59,425 nucleotides of DNA from CAJPQU01 sp052170475. Lineage in GTDB: Bacteria > Bacillota > Negativicutes > Selenomonadales > Selenomonadaceae. Below the pieces are notes generated by a model. It was given only the letters and a program-made list of their open reading frames with translations, did not search any database and had not been told where the DNA came from. The first letter of the stretch is position 1, and each line of letters starts with the position of its first letter. The stretch spans positions 1-59,425 of the forward strand of contig JBQNAL010000012.1 of the NCBI GenBank assembly GCA_052170475.1, given 5' to 3'. Of this stretch, positions 26,635-35,013 are shown piece after piece. Position numbers and translations under genes: made by a program.

Positions 26635-27642
26635 TCAACAAATCCTTGGCACCAAGCTCCCCAGCGGCATTTCGACGATGCGGATGCCGCCGAAGGGGGT
26701 TCTTAGGCCGACTTGACCGGCGGCCTCGGCCGTGGTGCGGCCGATGACGGCGGCGTCGCGCCCCAAGGGGTGCGCATGGAGGGCGGCCACGGCTTTTTCC
26801 GTCTCCGCCGCCGGTACGATGGCGATACATTTTCCTTCGTTCGCCAAATTGAGGGGATCAAACCCCAAAAGCTCGCAGACGCCGGCCACTTCGTCGCGCA
26901 CGGGAATGGCTTCCTCGTCCAAGAGGATCCCGACCCCGGCTTGGGCGGCCAATTCGTTCAGCGTCGCCGCCGCGCCGCCCCGGGTGGGATCGCGAAGGAC
27001 AGCGACGTGGGGTGCCGCCCGCAGCAACGCGCCCACGAGATCGGAGAGGGGCGCGGCGTCGCTCGTTACCCCCGGCGGCAAGTCGATGCCGTGACGCGCC
27101 GCCATGACCGTCGCCGCGTGATCGCCCAAGAAGCCGGAGACGATGACGTCCATGTCCGGCTTCACGTTCTTAGGCGAAATGGAAACACCGGGGCGCATCT
27201 CGCCCACACCGGCGGTATTGATGTAGATGCCGTCCCCCGCGCCGCGCCCCACCACCTTCGTGTCCCCGGTCACCACGATGACGCCGGCTTCGTCTGCCGC
27301 CTGCCGCACGTCCGCCAAAACCCGGCGCAAGTCCGCCAAGGGGAAACCTTCCTCCAAGATGAGCGCCAGCGACAAGTACCGCGCCGCCGCGCCGGTCATG
27401 GCCAAATCGTTCACCGTGCCGCAGACGGCAAGCCGCCCGATGCTCCCCCCGGGAAAGAAGAGCGGCTGCACCACGAAGGAGTCGGTGGTAAAGGCGACCG
27501 CGCCCGTTGTCGGCAGGACAGCGCCGTCGTGAAGGCCGCTTAGGATGGGATTGCCCAGCGCGGGCAGGATGTATTCCTCCATGAGGCTATGCCCCATCTG
27601 TCCCCCCGCGCCGTGCGCCATTTGTATCGTTTCATCCACCAT
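26635..27642 (-). CDS. hypE: Hydrogenase maturation factor HypE
   Basis: The ATG at 27642 has GAGGAG about 9 bases upstream and overlaps the end of hypD by 11 bases. The 335-residue protein starts with the HypE motif MAHGAGGQMGHSL, has FTTDSFVVQPLFFPGGS, VTGDTKVVGRG and the PTRGG(A/L)A segment, and ends in the canonical PRIC whose terminal Cys carries the thiocarbamate. HypE dehydrates this group to thiocyanate with ATP, providing cyanide for the [NiFe] site. It is the last gene of the hyp cluster. Confidence 0.96.
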   Translation of the reverse strand: MVDETIQMAHGAGGQMGHSLMEEYILPALGNPILSGLHDGAVLPTTGAVAFTTDSFVVQPLFFPGGSIGRLAVCGTVNDLAMTGAAARYLSLALILEEGFPLADLRRVLADVRQAADEAGVIVVTGDTKVVGRGAGDGIYINTAGVGEMRPGVSISPKNVKPDMDVIVSGFLGDHAATVMAARHGIDLPPGVTSDAAPLSDLVGALLRAAPHVAVLRDPTRGGAAATLNELAAQAGVGILLDEEAIPVRDEVAGVCELLGFDPLNLANEGKCIAIVPAAETEKAVAALHAHPLGRDAAVIGRTTAEAAGQVGLRTPFGGIRIVEMPLGSLVPRIC

Positions 27643-28747
27643 ATTGGAACGCTCCTCTGCCATATTTGTACCACGCGGCGCACACGCCTTCCACCGACAC
27701 CATGCAGGGGCCGGCGGCGTGTTCCGGGACACAGGCGGTGCCGAAAAGGCGGCAGTCCCGAGGCGTCGCCTGCCCTTTCAGCACCTCGCCGCAGCGGCAG
27801 GCGGTCGCCTTCGCTGCCGACGCCGTGCGAACCGGTCGCACCGCCATGATGTCAAACGAGCGCCAACCATCCCGCAGCCGCAGCCCCGATAATGGAATGC
27901 GTCCCAATCCCCGCCAGTCCGCGTCCGCCGCTTCATACACCGCGTCCATGACGCGCCGCGCCGCCGGATTGCCCTCGGGGCGCACCACGCGGCCATAGGC
28001 GTTTTCGATGCGCGGCGTCCCCGCCACCGTCATCTTGACGAGGCGATAGATCGCCCGCAAAAGTTCCAGCGGCAAAAAGCCCGCCACCACCCCCGGCCGC
28101 CCGTAGTCTGTCGACAAAAACGAAAATGCCTCCGTCCCCGTGACCACCGCCACATGCCCGGGAAGGAGAAAGCCGTCCACTTTCGTCGCCGGATCGTCCA
28201 AGAGGAGCTTCATGGCGGGGGGAACGAGTTTCGGGGCGGAGAGGAGAAAGAAATTTTTCAGCCCCCGTTCCTTCGCCGCCACGACGGTCGCAGCGATGGC
28301 GGGCGCGGTCGTCTCAAAGCCCACCGCCAAGAAAATCACGGTTTTCTCGGGATTTTCCGCCGCAACCAAGAGGCTGTCCAAGGGCGAATAGACCACCCGG
28401 ACGTCCGCCCCCCGCGCCGCCGCCTCGCTCAGGCTCCCCGTGCTGCCGGGGACTTTCAGCATATCCCCGAAGGTCGTCAAAATGACGTCCGGCATCGCCC
28501 CGTAGCAGAGTGCCGCATCGATGTAGCTGTCCGGCGTCACGCACACCGGGCAGCCGGGGCCGGAGATAAGCGCCACCTCCGCCGGCAGGATCTGCCGCAG
28601 CCCGGCGCGAAAAATCGCCACCGTATGGGTGCCGCAGACCTCCATCAAGCGCACCGGCCGCCCGCATTTTTTTATCAGGCGGGCGATTTCCGCCGTGAGC
28701 CGGTGCGCCAAAGCGCGGTCGTCACCGCTGCATTCCCGCGCCGCCAT
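27632..28747 (-). CDS. hypD: Hydrogenase maturation factor HypD
   Basis: The 371-residue protein has the HypD signatures MEVCGTHTVAIFR, SGPGCPVCVTP and GFETTAPAIAATV, plus the C-terminal CRCGEVLKG, FGTACVPEHAAGPCMVS cysteines that bind the 4Fe-4S cluster. HypD with HypC assembles the Fe(CN)2CO group. hypC ends one base upstream and hypE overlaps its stop. Confidence 0.97.
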   Translation of the reverse strand: MAARECSGDDRALAHRLTAEIARLIKKCGRPVRLMEVCGTHTVAIFRAGLRQILPAEVALISGPGCPVCVTPDSYIDAALCYGAMPDVILTTFGDMLKVPGSTGSLSEAAARGADVRVVYSPLDSLLVAAENPEKTVIFLAVGFETTAPAIAATVVAAKERGLKNFFLLSAPKLVPPAMKLLLDDPATKVDGFLLPGHVAVVTGTEAFSFLSTDYGRPGVVAGFLPLELLRAIYRLVKMTVAGTPRIENAYGRVVRPEGNPAARRVMDAVYEAADADWRGLGRIPLSGLRLRDGWRSFDIMAVRPVRTASAAKATACRCGEVLKGQATPRDCRLFGTACVPEHAAGPCMVSVEGVCAAWYKYGRGAFQYGG

Positions 28748-28748
28748 G

Positions 28749-28991
28749 TCAGCGCCCCACCTCGGTCACGGTGCGGGGCGCGCCGTTCATCTCAGCGAAG
28801 AGGGCTTCGCGCTCCTCGACCTCCGCCTCGCTGACCACCTGCATGGCAAAGCCCGCATGAACCAGCACATAGTCCCCCACCTTCGCCTCCGGCAGGAGCA
28901 TTAAACTGGCGGAGCGCCGCACGCCGCGAATCTCCACCGTCGCCAGCGCGCCCTCTATCTCGACGATCTTCGCCGATACCGCTAAACACAT
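28749..28991 (-). CDS. hypC: Hydrogenase maturation chaperone HypC
   Basis: The 80-residue protein begins MCLAVSAKIVEIEG, with the essential Cys2, and contains VGDYVLVHAGFAMQVV, the family signature. HypC carries the Fe(CN)2CO group from HypD to the hydrogenase large subunit. It sits 11 bases after the protease gene. Confidence 0.96.
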   Translation of the reverse strand: MCLAVSAKIVEIEGALATVEIRGVRRSASLMLLPEAKVGDYVLVHAGFAMQVVSEAEVEEREALFAEMNGAPRTVTEVGR

Positions 28992-29002
28992 GTCCGCGCC
29001 TC

Positions 29003-29506
29003 CTACGATTTCTTCTGCGCCGCCACGCCCCAGAGGGTCAATTCCTCCACCGCCCGCCGCGCCATCTCCGGCACCAAGGCGGAAAGCGCCGGCGAAAGTT
29101 CCATCCCCGCCGACATGTCCACCGGCTCCGCGCCCAAGACGACCACCTCCGGCACGGGCTTTCCCGTCAACGTGAGAAGCGTCAAAATGTCCTGTATGCC
29201 GATCTCGTGCGCCGACAATTTATCTTGGAAATGCACCGCGACTTCCGCCCCGGCCAATCGGTACGTTTCCCCCGGCGCTTTCTCGCCCCGCACGGCGTCC
29301 AAGAGGAGCAGCCGCTTCGTATCGGCGACAAAGCGCAGAAGCTCCATCCCCAGCGTGCCGCCGTCCAAGACCTGCACCTGCGCGGGGAACGTATAGTGCG
29401 CCGTCAGATATTCCGCCACCCGCACCCCGAAGCCTTCATCCCGAAGGACGATGTTCCCGATGCCCAGCACCGTGATCTCCGTCGCCTCTTCTAAGGTGTC
29501 CCTCAT
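29003..29506 (-). CDS. Hydrogenase maturation protease (HyaD/HybD family)
   Basis: The 167-residue protein starts with VLGIGNIVLRDEGFGVRVAE, where the Glu is one nickel ligand, and has VLDGGTLGMELL and DAVRGEKAPG with later conserved residues. It removes the C-terminal peptide of the large subunit after nickel insertion; the matching site DPCMACSTH is present in the large subunit here. Its ATG overlaps the hypB stop by four bases. Confidence 0.93.
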   Translation of the reverse strand: MRDTLEEATEITVLGIGNIVLRDEGFGVRVAEYLTAHYTFPAQVQVLDGGTLGMELLRFVADTKRLLLLDAVRGEKAPGETYRLAGAEVAVHFQDKLSAHEIGIQDILTLLTLTGKPVPEVVVLGAEPVDMSAGMELSPALSALVPEMARRAVEELTLWGVAAQKKS

Positions 29507-30174
29507 CGCGCCGCCTCCCGCCTTTCGCGCACCCTCGCCCGCAGCCAGTCAAGCCACGCCGCCATGCCCTCCCCGGTGCGGGCGGAGAGGGGCAATACAG
29601 AAGCCCCGGGATGAATGGTGCCGATGTCGTTTTTCGCCGCCGCCACGTCGAAATCCGTGTAGGGGACGAGGTCGATCTTGTTGAGGATCGTCAGCGCCGA
29701 CTCTTTAAAGATCAAGGGGTACTTCATCGGCTTATCGTTCCCCTCCGTCACGGAAAGCACCACCGCCTTGGCGTCCTCCCCAAGCGCAAATTCCGCCGGA
29801 CAGACGAGATTGCCCACGTTCTCGATGACGAGGAGATCCAGCCCCTCGGTCGGGAGATCGGCCAGCGCCTTCTCCACCATGGGCGCGTCAAGATGACAGC
29901 CGCCGCTCGTATTGATCTGAATGACCGGCACGCCGTGGCGGGCGATGCGGTCGGCGTCCTTCGAGGTGAAAAGATCCCCCTCGATAACCGCCATCTTCAT
30001 CTCGTCCTTGAGCGCCGCCATGGTCTTTTCTAAGAGCGTCGTCTTCCCCGATCCCGGCGATCCCAAAAGGTTCAGCACAAAGACCCGCTGCGAGGCCAGC
30101 CGTTCATGCACCGCCGCCGCGATTTTGTCGTTCTCCCCTAAGATGTCCTGCATGACCTGTACTTCCACGTTCAT
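29503..30174 (-). CDS. hypB: Hydrogenase nickel-incorporation GTPase HypB
   Basis: The 223-residue protein has the P-loop LLGSPGSGKTTLLEKT, VIEGDLFTSKDADRI, INTSGGCHLDA with the metal-binding Cys-His pair, LVIENVGNLVCP and LNKIDLVPY. It lacks the N-terminal His-rich nickel store seen in some species. HypB with HypA delivers nickel to the large subunit. Its start lies 71 bases inside the end of the hypA frame, an unusually long overlap. Confidence 0.95.
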   Translation of the reverse strand: MNVEVQVMQDILGENDKIAAAVHERLASQRVFVLNLLGSPGSGKTTLLEKTMAALKDEMKMAVIEGDLFTSKDADRIARHGVPVIQINTSGGCHLDAPMVEKALADLPTEGLDLLVIENVGNLVCPAEFALGEDAKAVVLSVTEGNDKPMKYPLIFKESALTILNKIDLVPYTDFDVAAAKNDIGTIHPGASVLPLSARTGEGMAAWLDWLRARVRERREAAR

Positions 30175-30508
30175 CCATCTCCAAATATGCCACCCGAAGC
30201 TCGCGGCCGGAAAGTAACGTCAACACCCCGCCGCAGTCCGGGCAGATAAAATTGTACCGCGCCACCGCGCCTTCTCGGCCACAGTCGAGACAGCGCGCCG
30301 TCACCGATCGCCGCTCCACGGAAAGTTCCGCCCCCTCCGCCGCCGTTCCCTTAGCGAGCGCCTCCCAGCAAAAGGCGAGGGATGAAACCTCCACCCCCGC
30401 CATTTCGCCCACGAGAAGCCCTACCTTCGTGATCCGCTCCGCGTCGTTGTCCCGGGCGTACGTCAGCGCAATGTCTAAAATGCCCTCGGCAATGGCCATT
30501 TCATGCAT
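30104..30508 (-). CDS. hypA: Hydrogenase nickel chaperone HypA, with C-terminal extension
   Basis: The 134-residue protein starts MHEMAIAEGILDIA, with the nickel-binding His2, and has the zinc site CLDCGREGAVA and FICPDCGG. HypA normally ends soon after GRELRVAYLEMD at about 113-116 residues; this one runs about 20 residues further, through hypB's start region. The extra residues look like hypB read out of frame, so a lost stop codon is a likely cause. A terminator-like hairpin lies just upstream of hypA. Confidence 0.93.
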   Translation of the reverse strand: MHEMAIAEGILDIALTYARDNDAERITKVGLLVGEMAGVEVSSLAFCWEALAKGTAAEGAELSVERRSVTARCLDCGREGAVARYNFICPDCGGVLTLLSGRELRVAYLEMDERGSTGHAGHLRGERQNRGGGA

Positions 30509-30518
30509 GATGCCCTCC

Positions 30519-30575
30519 GAAAAAAGAAACTGCCGCCCGCCCCATGGGACGTCCCAACGGGTCGGTGCGGCAGTC
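30519..30575 (-). terminator. Terminator between the hydrogenase structural genes and the hyp genes
   Basis: On the minus strand GACTGCCGC and GCGGCAGTTTC pair around a 30-base loop and are followed by TTCTTTTTT. It lies just before hypA, so hyp genes may be expressed at a lower level by read-through or from another promoter. Confidence 0.75.
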
Positions 30576-30580
30576 CGCCC

Positions 30581-30823
30581 TTACAGCGCGGCGTTAAGGC
30601 CGTGCCGATCAAACACCTCTGTGATCTCCGTCAGCTTCGTTTTCGCCGGGGCATAGTCGATGGTGGTCTCGCCGTCATGGGTGTGGATGTGGACGTACAT
30701 CACGCCCGCCATGCCCAGAAGCTCCTTTTCCACCGCCGCCGCATTTTCCGCCGTATAGCCCGTCGTGATAAATTGCAGACGGGTGTTGCCGTTCGTCTGG
30801 CCGCAGCCACATTCTTTGCACAT
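30581..30823 (-). CDS. Small heavy-metal-associated-domain-like protein with N-terminal CxxCxC
   Basis: The 80-residue protein begins MCKECGCGQTNGNTRLQF and then folds as predicted for a ferredoxin-like HMA domain (two helices: TAENAAAVEKELLGMAGV and TKLTEITEVFDRHGL). The usual HMA metal motif (MxCxxC) in the first loop is absent; instead three Cys and a further possible ligand sit at the extreme N-terminus. It lies between the hydrogenase cytochrome gene and hypA. A role in nickel or iron delivery to the hydrogenase is suggested by position only. Confidence 0.7.
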   Translation of the reverse strand: MCKECGCGQTNGNTRLQFITTGYTAENAAAVEKELLGMAGVMYVHIHTHDGETTIDYAPAKTKLTEITEVFDRHGLNAAL

Positions 30824-30901
30824 GCGCTTTTCCTCCTGTTTATGAACGCTTTATACACCATGCCGCGTCAATCAGAAGCCCTTCATTTTATCAGCGCTTC
30901 C

Positions 30902-31609
30902 TTATTTCCGAGGCAACGGCTCCACTTCGCTCGCGTCCACCGGGTCATGCGCCAAGACTTTGCTGCCCGAGAACATGCTGGAGACCTCGCTCTCGCCTTC
31001 CATGAACTCCGCCCGCGTCACCATGTAGAGATGCCCCGTGGCGAAGAGGATGATCCCCCACGCGACATAGTGATGGACGAGATGGGTGCGAAATTCGCCG
31101 CCCAACACCACGTTGACCCAGCTGAACATCTGCCCGCCGATGCTCATGGGTTCCGTCATATTGTACATGGCGAAGCCCGTCAGGATCTCGATGAGCACCA
31201 AGACGTAGAGGAACGCGTAAGACATGCGCGCCAAAGGGTTTCTGAGATACGACTTATGGGATTTCTTGAGCAGCATGTAGTGGAGCGCCACATCGATGGT
31301 TTCCTCGTAGAAATGACCTTCCCACACCCGGGGAAAGAGACGATCCCCCCGGTTGATGATGAAGCCGTAGACGCGAAGGATGATGGCCGCACAGAAAATG
31401 AAGGCCGCCAAGAAATGCAGCTTGCGGACAAGGTCCATCAAAAAGATCGTCTGCGTCGGCTCCAAGGACATGATCCCCAAGGGCTTGCCGATGAGGATAC
31501 CCGTCAGGAAAAGGACGATGATGGAGTCCACCATCACCCAGTGGAAGATCCGCAAAAAGGGGCTGAAGAGATAGAAGATCTTCCGCTGTACCGTCTGTAC
31601 TGTATTCAT
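30902..31609 (-). CDS. hyaC: [NiFe] hydrogenase cytochrome b subunit (HyaC/HupC type)
   Basis: The 235-residue protein has four or five membrane helices and the cytochrome b pattern FSPFLRIFHWVMVDSI, with His ligands in RIFHW, KLHFLAAF and VHHYVAWG. It anchors the hydrogenase to the membrane and passes electrons from the small subunit to menaquinone. It follows the large-subunit gene by 12 bases. Confidence 0.94.
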   Translation of the reverse strand: MNTVQTVQRKIFYLFSPFLRIFHWVMVDSIIVLFLTGILIGKPLGIMSLEPTQTIFLMDLVRKLHFLAAFIFCAAIILRVYGFIINRGDRLFPRVWEGHFYEETIDVALHYMLLKKSHKSYLRNPLARMSYAFLYVLVLIEILTGFAMYNMTEPMSIGGQMFSWVNVVLGGEFRTHLVHHYVAWGIILFATGHLYMVTRAEFMEGESEVSSMFSGSKVLAHDPVDASEVEPLPRK

Positions 31610-31621
31610 GTCGCCACCTCC

Positions 31622-33541
31622 TCAGGCATCGACGTGGGCGCCCGCGTACGGGTCGGTCGTGACCACCCGCAGCCTTTCGCCCTTGGCGTTGAAGAGATGC
31701 GTGGAGCAGGCCATGCACGGGTCAAAGGAGCGAATGACCTTCACGATCTCAATCGGCTTATCCGCCACCTTCACCTTCGTATCCATCATCGCCAATTCAT
31801 AGGCGCCGTGTCCCGCCTTATCGTCCCGCGGACAGGCGTTCCAAGTCGTCGGCACGACGCACTGATAGTTCGTCACGCGCCCCTTCTCGATGTTCACCCA
31901 GTGGCTGAGCGCCCCGCGCGGCGCTTCGTAGAGGCCGACGCCCCGCGTCTTCTTCGGCCAGCTCGACGGTTCCCACTTCTCCGTATTGGCGACCTGCGTA
32001 TCGCCCGCGTTGATATTCGCCACCAACTTGTCAAAGAAGAACCGCGCCATCTCCGCCGAAAGCTGCGCATCGAGCGCCCGCGCCGCCGTGCGTCCCACCA
32101 TGGTGGGCAGCCAGACCTCCGGCGCCAAATTTAAGACCTTGGAAACGGCCTCCACCTGATCCACCATCATCTTCTCCGCCCACGTCATGTCGGGCAAAAG
32201 GTTCTGCTTCGCCTTCGTGTAGATGATGATGTAGCGCGCCAAGGGCCCGACCTCGCAGGTTTTGCCGCGCCAGAGCGGCGTCTTGAGCCACGAATATTTC
32301 CCCTGTTCGTTGAGTTCTTTCCAGTCCGTCGCCGAGCCCATCTTGGGGCCTGTGTACTTCGCCTGTGTGATGCCGTCCCACGGATGGAGCGCTTTCGCGT
32401 CGCCCATGGCCGACGGATACTCGTACCAGGCGTGGCCGACACTTTCGCCGAAGACTTCGGGATGGGAGAGATCCTCCGCCTTGACCTCCGTAAACCGCGC
32501 TTTCGTCGCCCCGGCAGCGAAATCTTCCACCACGCCGTTGCAGCGCACCAAGAGCGACTTGAAGAAATCGCCGTTCGTCGTCCCCGAGAAGGTTTCCACG
32601 GGATACGCGCCGAAGCCCAAGACCCGCGTCTTGGCGAGCCCGCCGCCGTCCGTGTAGCCCCGCTGGACGTACATGGCGCCGATGGCCAAAAGATCCGGCA
32701 GATAGTAGGTATTGACGAGGGTGCGGGTCAGATTGATCGCCCGATCCACGATGGCGAGACGTGCCGTATTGATGGGGGAATTGCCGTCGTTTAGGGAGAT
32801 GGAACATGGCATACCGCCCACGACATAGTGCGGGTGCGGATTCTTCCCGCCGAAGATCACATGGGGAATCACGAGTTCCCGCTGCTTATCGAGCATTTCA
32901 ATGTAGTGCGCCACCGCCATGAGGTGAACCTCCGGCGGCAGGATCTGATAATCGGGATGATCCCACCACTGGGCAGAGAAGATCCCGAGCTGCCCGCTCT
33001 CCACGATCTTCTTGACGCGATCCTGCACCCCTTTATAGTAGGCGGGGGTCGCCCGTGGCATTTCCTTCGCGAAGGCTTCCGTTTCCAAGGCCGCCGGGCC
33101 GTGGAAGGGCAGCTGATACGTACTCAGTACTTGATTCTGAATGGTCGCTGTCGCTTCCGGGTTCGCCTTCAGCGCCTCCACCGGGCTAACCCAGTCCAGC
33201 GCGTGGAGATGGTAGAAGTGGATGACGTGATCCTGCACCGTCAGGGAAGCCGCCATGAGGTTTCGGATGTAGTTCGCATTCTTCGGGATCTTGATCCCCA
33301 GCGCGTCCTCCACCGCCCGCAGCGACCCCAAGGCGTGCGCCGTGGTGCAGACGCCGCAGATGCGCTGGATATACGCCCATGCGTCCCTCGGGTCACGGTC
33401 ATTCATGACCAGCTCCAAGCCGCGCCACGCCGTGCCGCAGGAAACCGCGTCCTGTACCTTCCCCGTGGCTTCGTCCACCTGTACCTCAACGCGCAGGTGG
33501 CCTTCGATTCTCGTTACCGGGTCTACGACTACATGCTTCAT
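31622..33541 (-). CDS. hyaB: [NiFe] hydrogenase large (catalytic) subunit
   Basis: The 639-residue protein has the N-terminal nickel motif RICGVCTTAHALGS and the C-terminal DPCMACSTH, giving the four Cys ligands of the NiFe centre. A 20-residue tail (LFNAKGERL... to the end) follows the His and is the peptide removed by the maturation protease. It also shows VDPVTRIEGHLRVE and AWGQP-like segments typical of group 1 membrane-bound uptake enzymes. It is longer than the usual 560-600 residues, mainly in the central part. Its ATG overlaps the small-subunit stop (ATGA). Confidence 0.97.
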   Translation of the reverse strand: MKHVVVDPVTRIEGHLRVEVQVDEATGKVQDAVSCGTAWRGLELVMNDRDPRDAWAYIQRICGVCTTAHALGSLRAVEDALGIKIPKNANYIRNLMAASLTVQDHVIHFYHLHALDWVSPVEALKANPEATATIQNQVLSTYQLPFHGPAALETEAFAKEMPRATPAYYKGVQDRVKKIVESGQLGIFSAQWWDHPDYQILPPEVHLMAVAHYIEMLDKQRELVIPHVIFGGKNPHPHYVVGGMPCSISLNDGNSPINTARLAIVDRAINLTRTLVNTYYLPDLLAIGAMYVQRGYTDGGGLAKTRVLGFGAYPVETFSGTTNGDFFKSLLVRCNGVVEDFAAGATKARFTEVKAEDLSHPEVFGESVGHAWYEYPSAMGDAKALHPWDGITQAKYTGPKMGSATDWKELNEQGKYSWLKTPLWRGKTCEVGPLARYIIIYTKAKQNLLPDMTWAEKMMVDQVEAVSKVLNLAPEVWLPTMVGRTAARALDAQLSAEMARFFFDKLVANINAGDTQVANTEKWEPSSWPKKTRGVGLYEAPRGALSHWVNIEKGRVTNYQCVVPTTWNACPRDDKAGHGAYELAMMDTKVKVADKPIEIVKVIRSFDPCMACSTHLFNAKGERLRVVTTDPYAGAHVDA

Positions 33542-34635
33542 TTATGCTCCACCTGCCCTTTCTCCGCCGCTTCTTCCTGATCGCGCTTATGCCGCTGCAC
33601 GACGCTCAATGCGCCGTGTATCGCCACGGCCGCCGTCGTGCCGATGGCCGCCGCCGCCCCGAGGGTATCGACATCTACCAAAGGCGCGTACTGGGGCAGC
33701 CGATCGGAGAACGACGCCCCCTCGTCCCAGAAATTCGCGTTGCTGCACCCGATACACGCCGCTCCCGACTGGATGGGGTACGACATGCCCTGATACCAGC
33801 GCAGATTGCCGCAGGAGTTGTACGTCTCAGGCCCGCGGCAGCCCAATTTGTAAAGGCACCAGCCCGCCTTCGCCCCCGCGTCGTCGTAGCGGTCGGCGAA
33901 CATGTTCGCATCGAAGAAGGGCCGCCGATAGCAGGTGTCGTGAATCCGATTGCCGTAGAACTGGCGCGGCCGGTTCTCCGCATCGAGCGTCGGCAGCTTC
34001 CCGAAGAGGGCGATGTGCATGACGACGCCCGTCATGACCTCGGGAATCGGAGGACATCCCGGCACCTCGATGACCTGCTTCGCGCCGACGTAATGGGCGA
34101 TGCCGCCCGAGCCCGTGGGATTCGGCTTCGCCGCCTGAATCCCCCCGGAGACGGCGCAGCTTCCGTAAGCGATGATCGCCGCCGCCCCCCGCGCCACATG
34201 CTGCAACGTCTCCACAAAGGGCTTTCCGCCCGTCATGCAGTAGATCCCATTGTCCGAGGTGGACACAGCGCCCTCCACGGCCAAGATGTACTGCCCCCAA
34301 TACTTTTTGACCGTTTCCTCCAAGTGATGTTCAAACGGCTCTCCGCAAGCCGCCGAAAGGAGATGGTCGTACTCCAAGGCGATGTTCGTCAGCACCAAAT
34401 CCGACGCGAGCGGCGCCGCCGAGCGGATGAAGGACTCATCGCACCCCGTACATTCGTGACCGTGCAGCCAGATCACCACCGGCAAAGGCTTCGTCTCCGC
34501 CGCCTCCACCACTTTTGACACCATATCCGTACTGAGTCCCATCAGCGACGTGAGCGCCACGCAGCCCTTCAGAAAACTCCGGCGGCTCAGACCCCGGCGG
34601 CGATACGCCTCCCACATGCTTTCCCGTTGCTCCAC
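33538..34635 (-). CDS. hyaA: [NiFe] hydrogenase small subunit with Tat signal peptide
   Basis: The GTG at 34635 is chosen because GGGGG lies 7 bases upstream; an ATG 18 bases later has a poorer site. The 365-residue protein has a Tat signal with GLSRRSFLKG, the proximal-cluster motif HGHECTGCDES, and the medial and distal clusters in CYRRPFFD, GWCLYKLGCRGPETYNSCG and CIGCSNANFWDEG. The proximal motif CTGC is the standard four-Cys type, not the six-Cys form of oxygen-tolerant enzymes. A C-terminal helix (residues about 325-345) anchors it in the membrane. It heads the hydrogenase operon. Confidence 0.96.
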   Translation of the reverse strand: MEQRESMWEAYRRRGLSRRSFLKGCVALTSLMGLSTDMVSKVVEAAETKPLPVVIWLHGHECTGCDESFIRSAAPLASDLVLTNIALEYDHLLSAACGEPFEHHLEETVKKYWGQYILAVEGAVSTSDNGIYCMTGGKPFVETLQHVARGAAAIIAYGSCAVSGGIQAAKPNPTGSGGIAHYVGAKQVIEVPGCPPIPEVMTGVVMHIALFGKLPTLDAENRPRQFYGNRIHDTCYRRPFFDANMFADRYDDAGAKAGWCLYKLGCRGPETYNSCGNLRWYQGMSYPIQSGAACIGCSNANFWDEGASFSDRLPQYAPLVDVDTLGAAAAIGTTAAVAIHGALSVVQRHKRDQEEAAEKGQVEHK

Positions 34636-34929
34636 ACAAAAACCCCCTTTTCCTCCTATGACAGAACCCTGTGACAAGCCCTATCCCGCACTTTCCTCCC
34701 ATGACAAAATTTTACCAAAAAAGGAATATACCCTGTATGGGTTCAATTAGACATCCGCCCGAAAAATCCTGCTAAAAAACTGCCGCAACCCATATAATTT
34801 TCCTTATGGTTCGCGGGGGGAGAGAACGCCTTGTCCTTGCGCAAGATAGGCAAAATCTCCCACGGCGTCCATACCCCCTCTCTCCGCGCGTTTCGCTGTG
34901 GCAAACGCAGTCTGCCCGCCGAAAGAAAA

Positions 34930-34977
34930 GCAGACAAACGGCCACGCCCGTCAGGGCGGAACTGACCATCTGTCTGC
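34930..34977 (-). terminator. Terminator downstream of the fumarate reductase operon
   Basis: On the minus strand GCAGACA pairs with TGTCTGC around an inner CGCCC/GGGCG stem, and TTTTCTTT follows. It lies about 37 bases past the sdhB stop. The rest of 34636-35013 holds the hydrogenase upstream region, where I see no clear promoter boxes. Confidence 0.7.
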
Positions 34978-35013
34978 CGCAGGGGAGAGGATCCCGCCCT
35001 TCCTGTCCATGGC

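Noticed and set aside
30503..32134. Long plus-strand open frame (about 540 codons) opposite the hydrogenase cytochrome and large-subunit genes.
   Set aside because: Its composition is that of the antisense of GC-rich coding DNA, it has no domain and no ribosome site, and the minus strand carries well-matched hydrogenase genes.
34636..34760. Possible FNR box and promoter before the hydrogenase operon.
   Set aside because: TTGAAC and several TATA-like boxes exist but with wrong spacing, and no good palindrome is seen.
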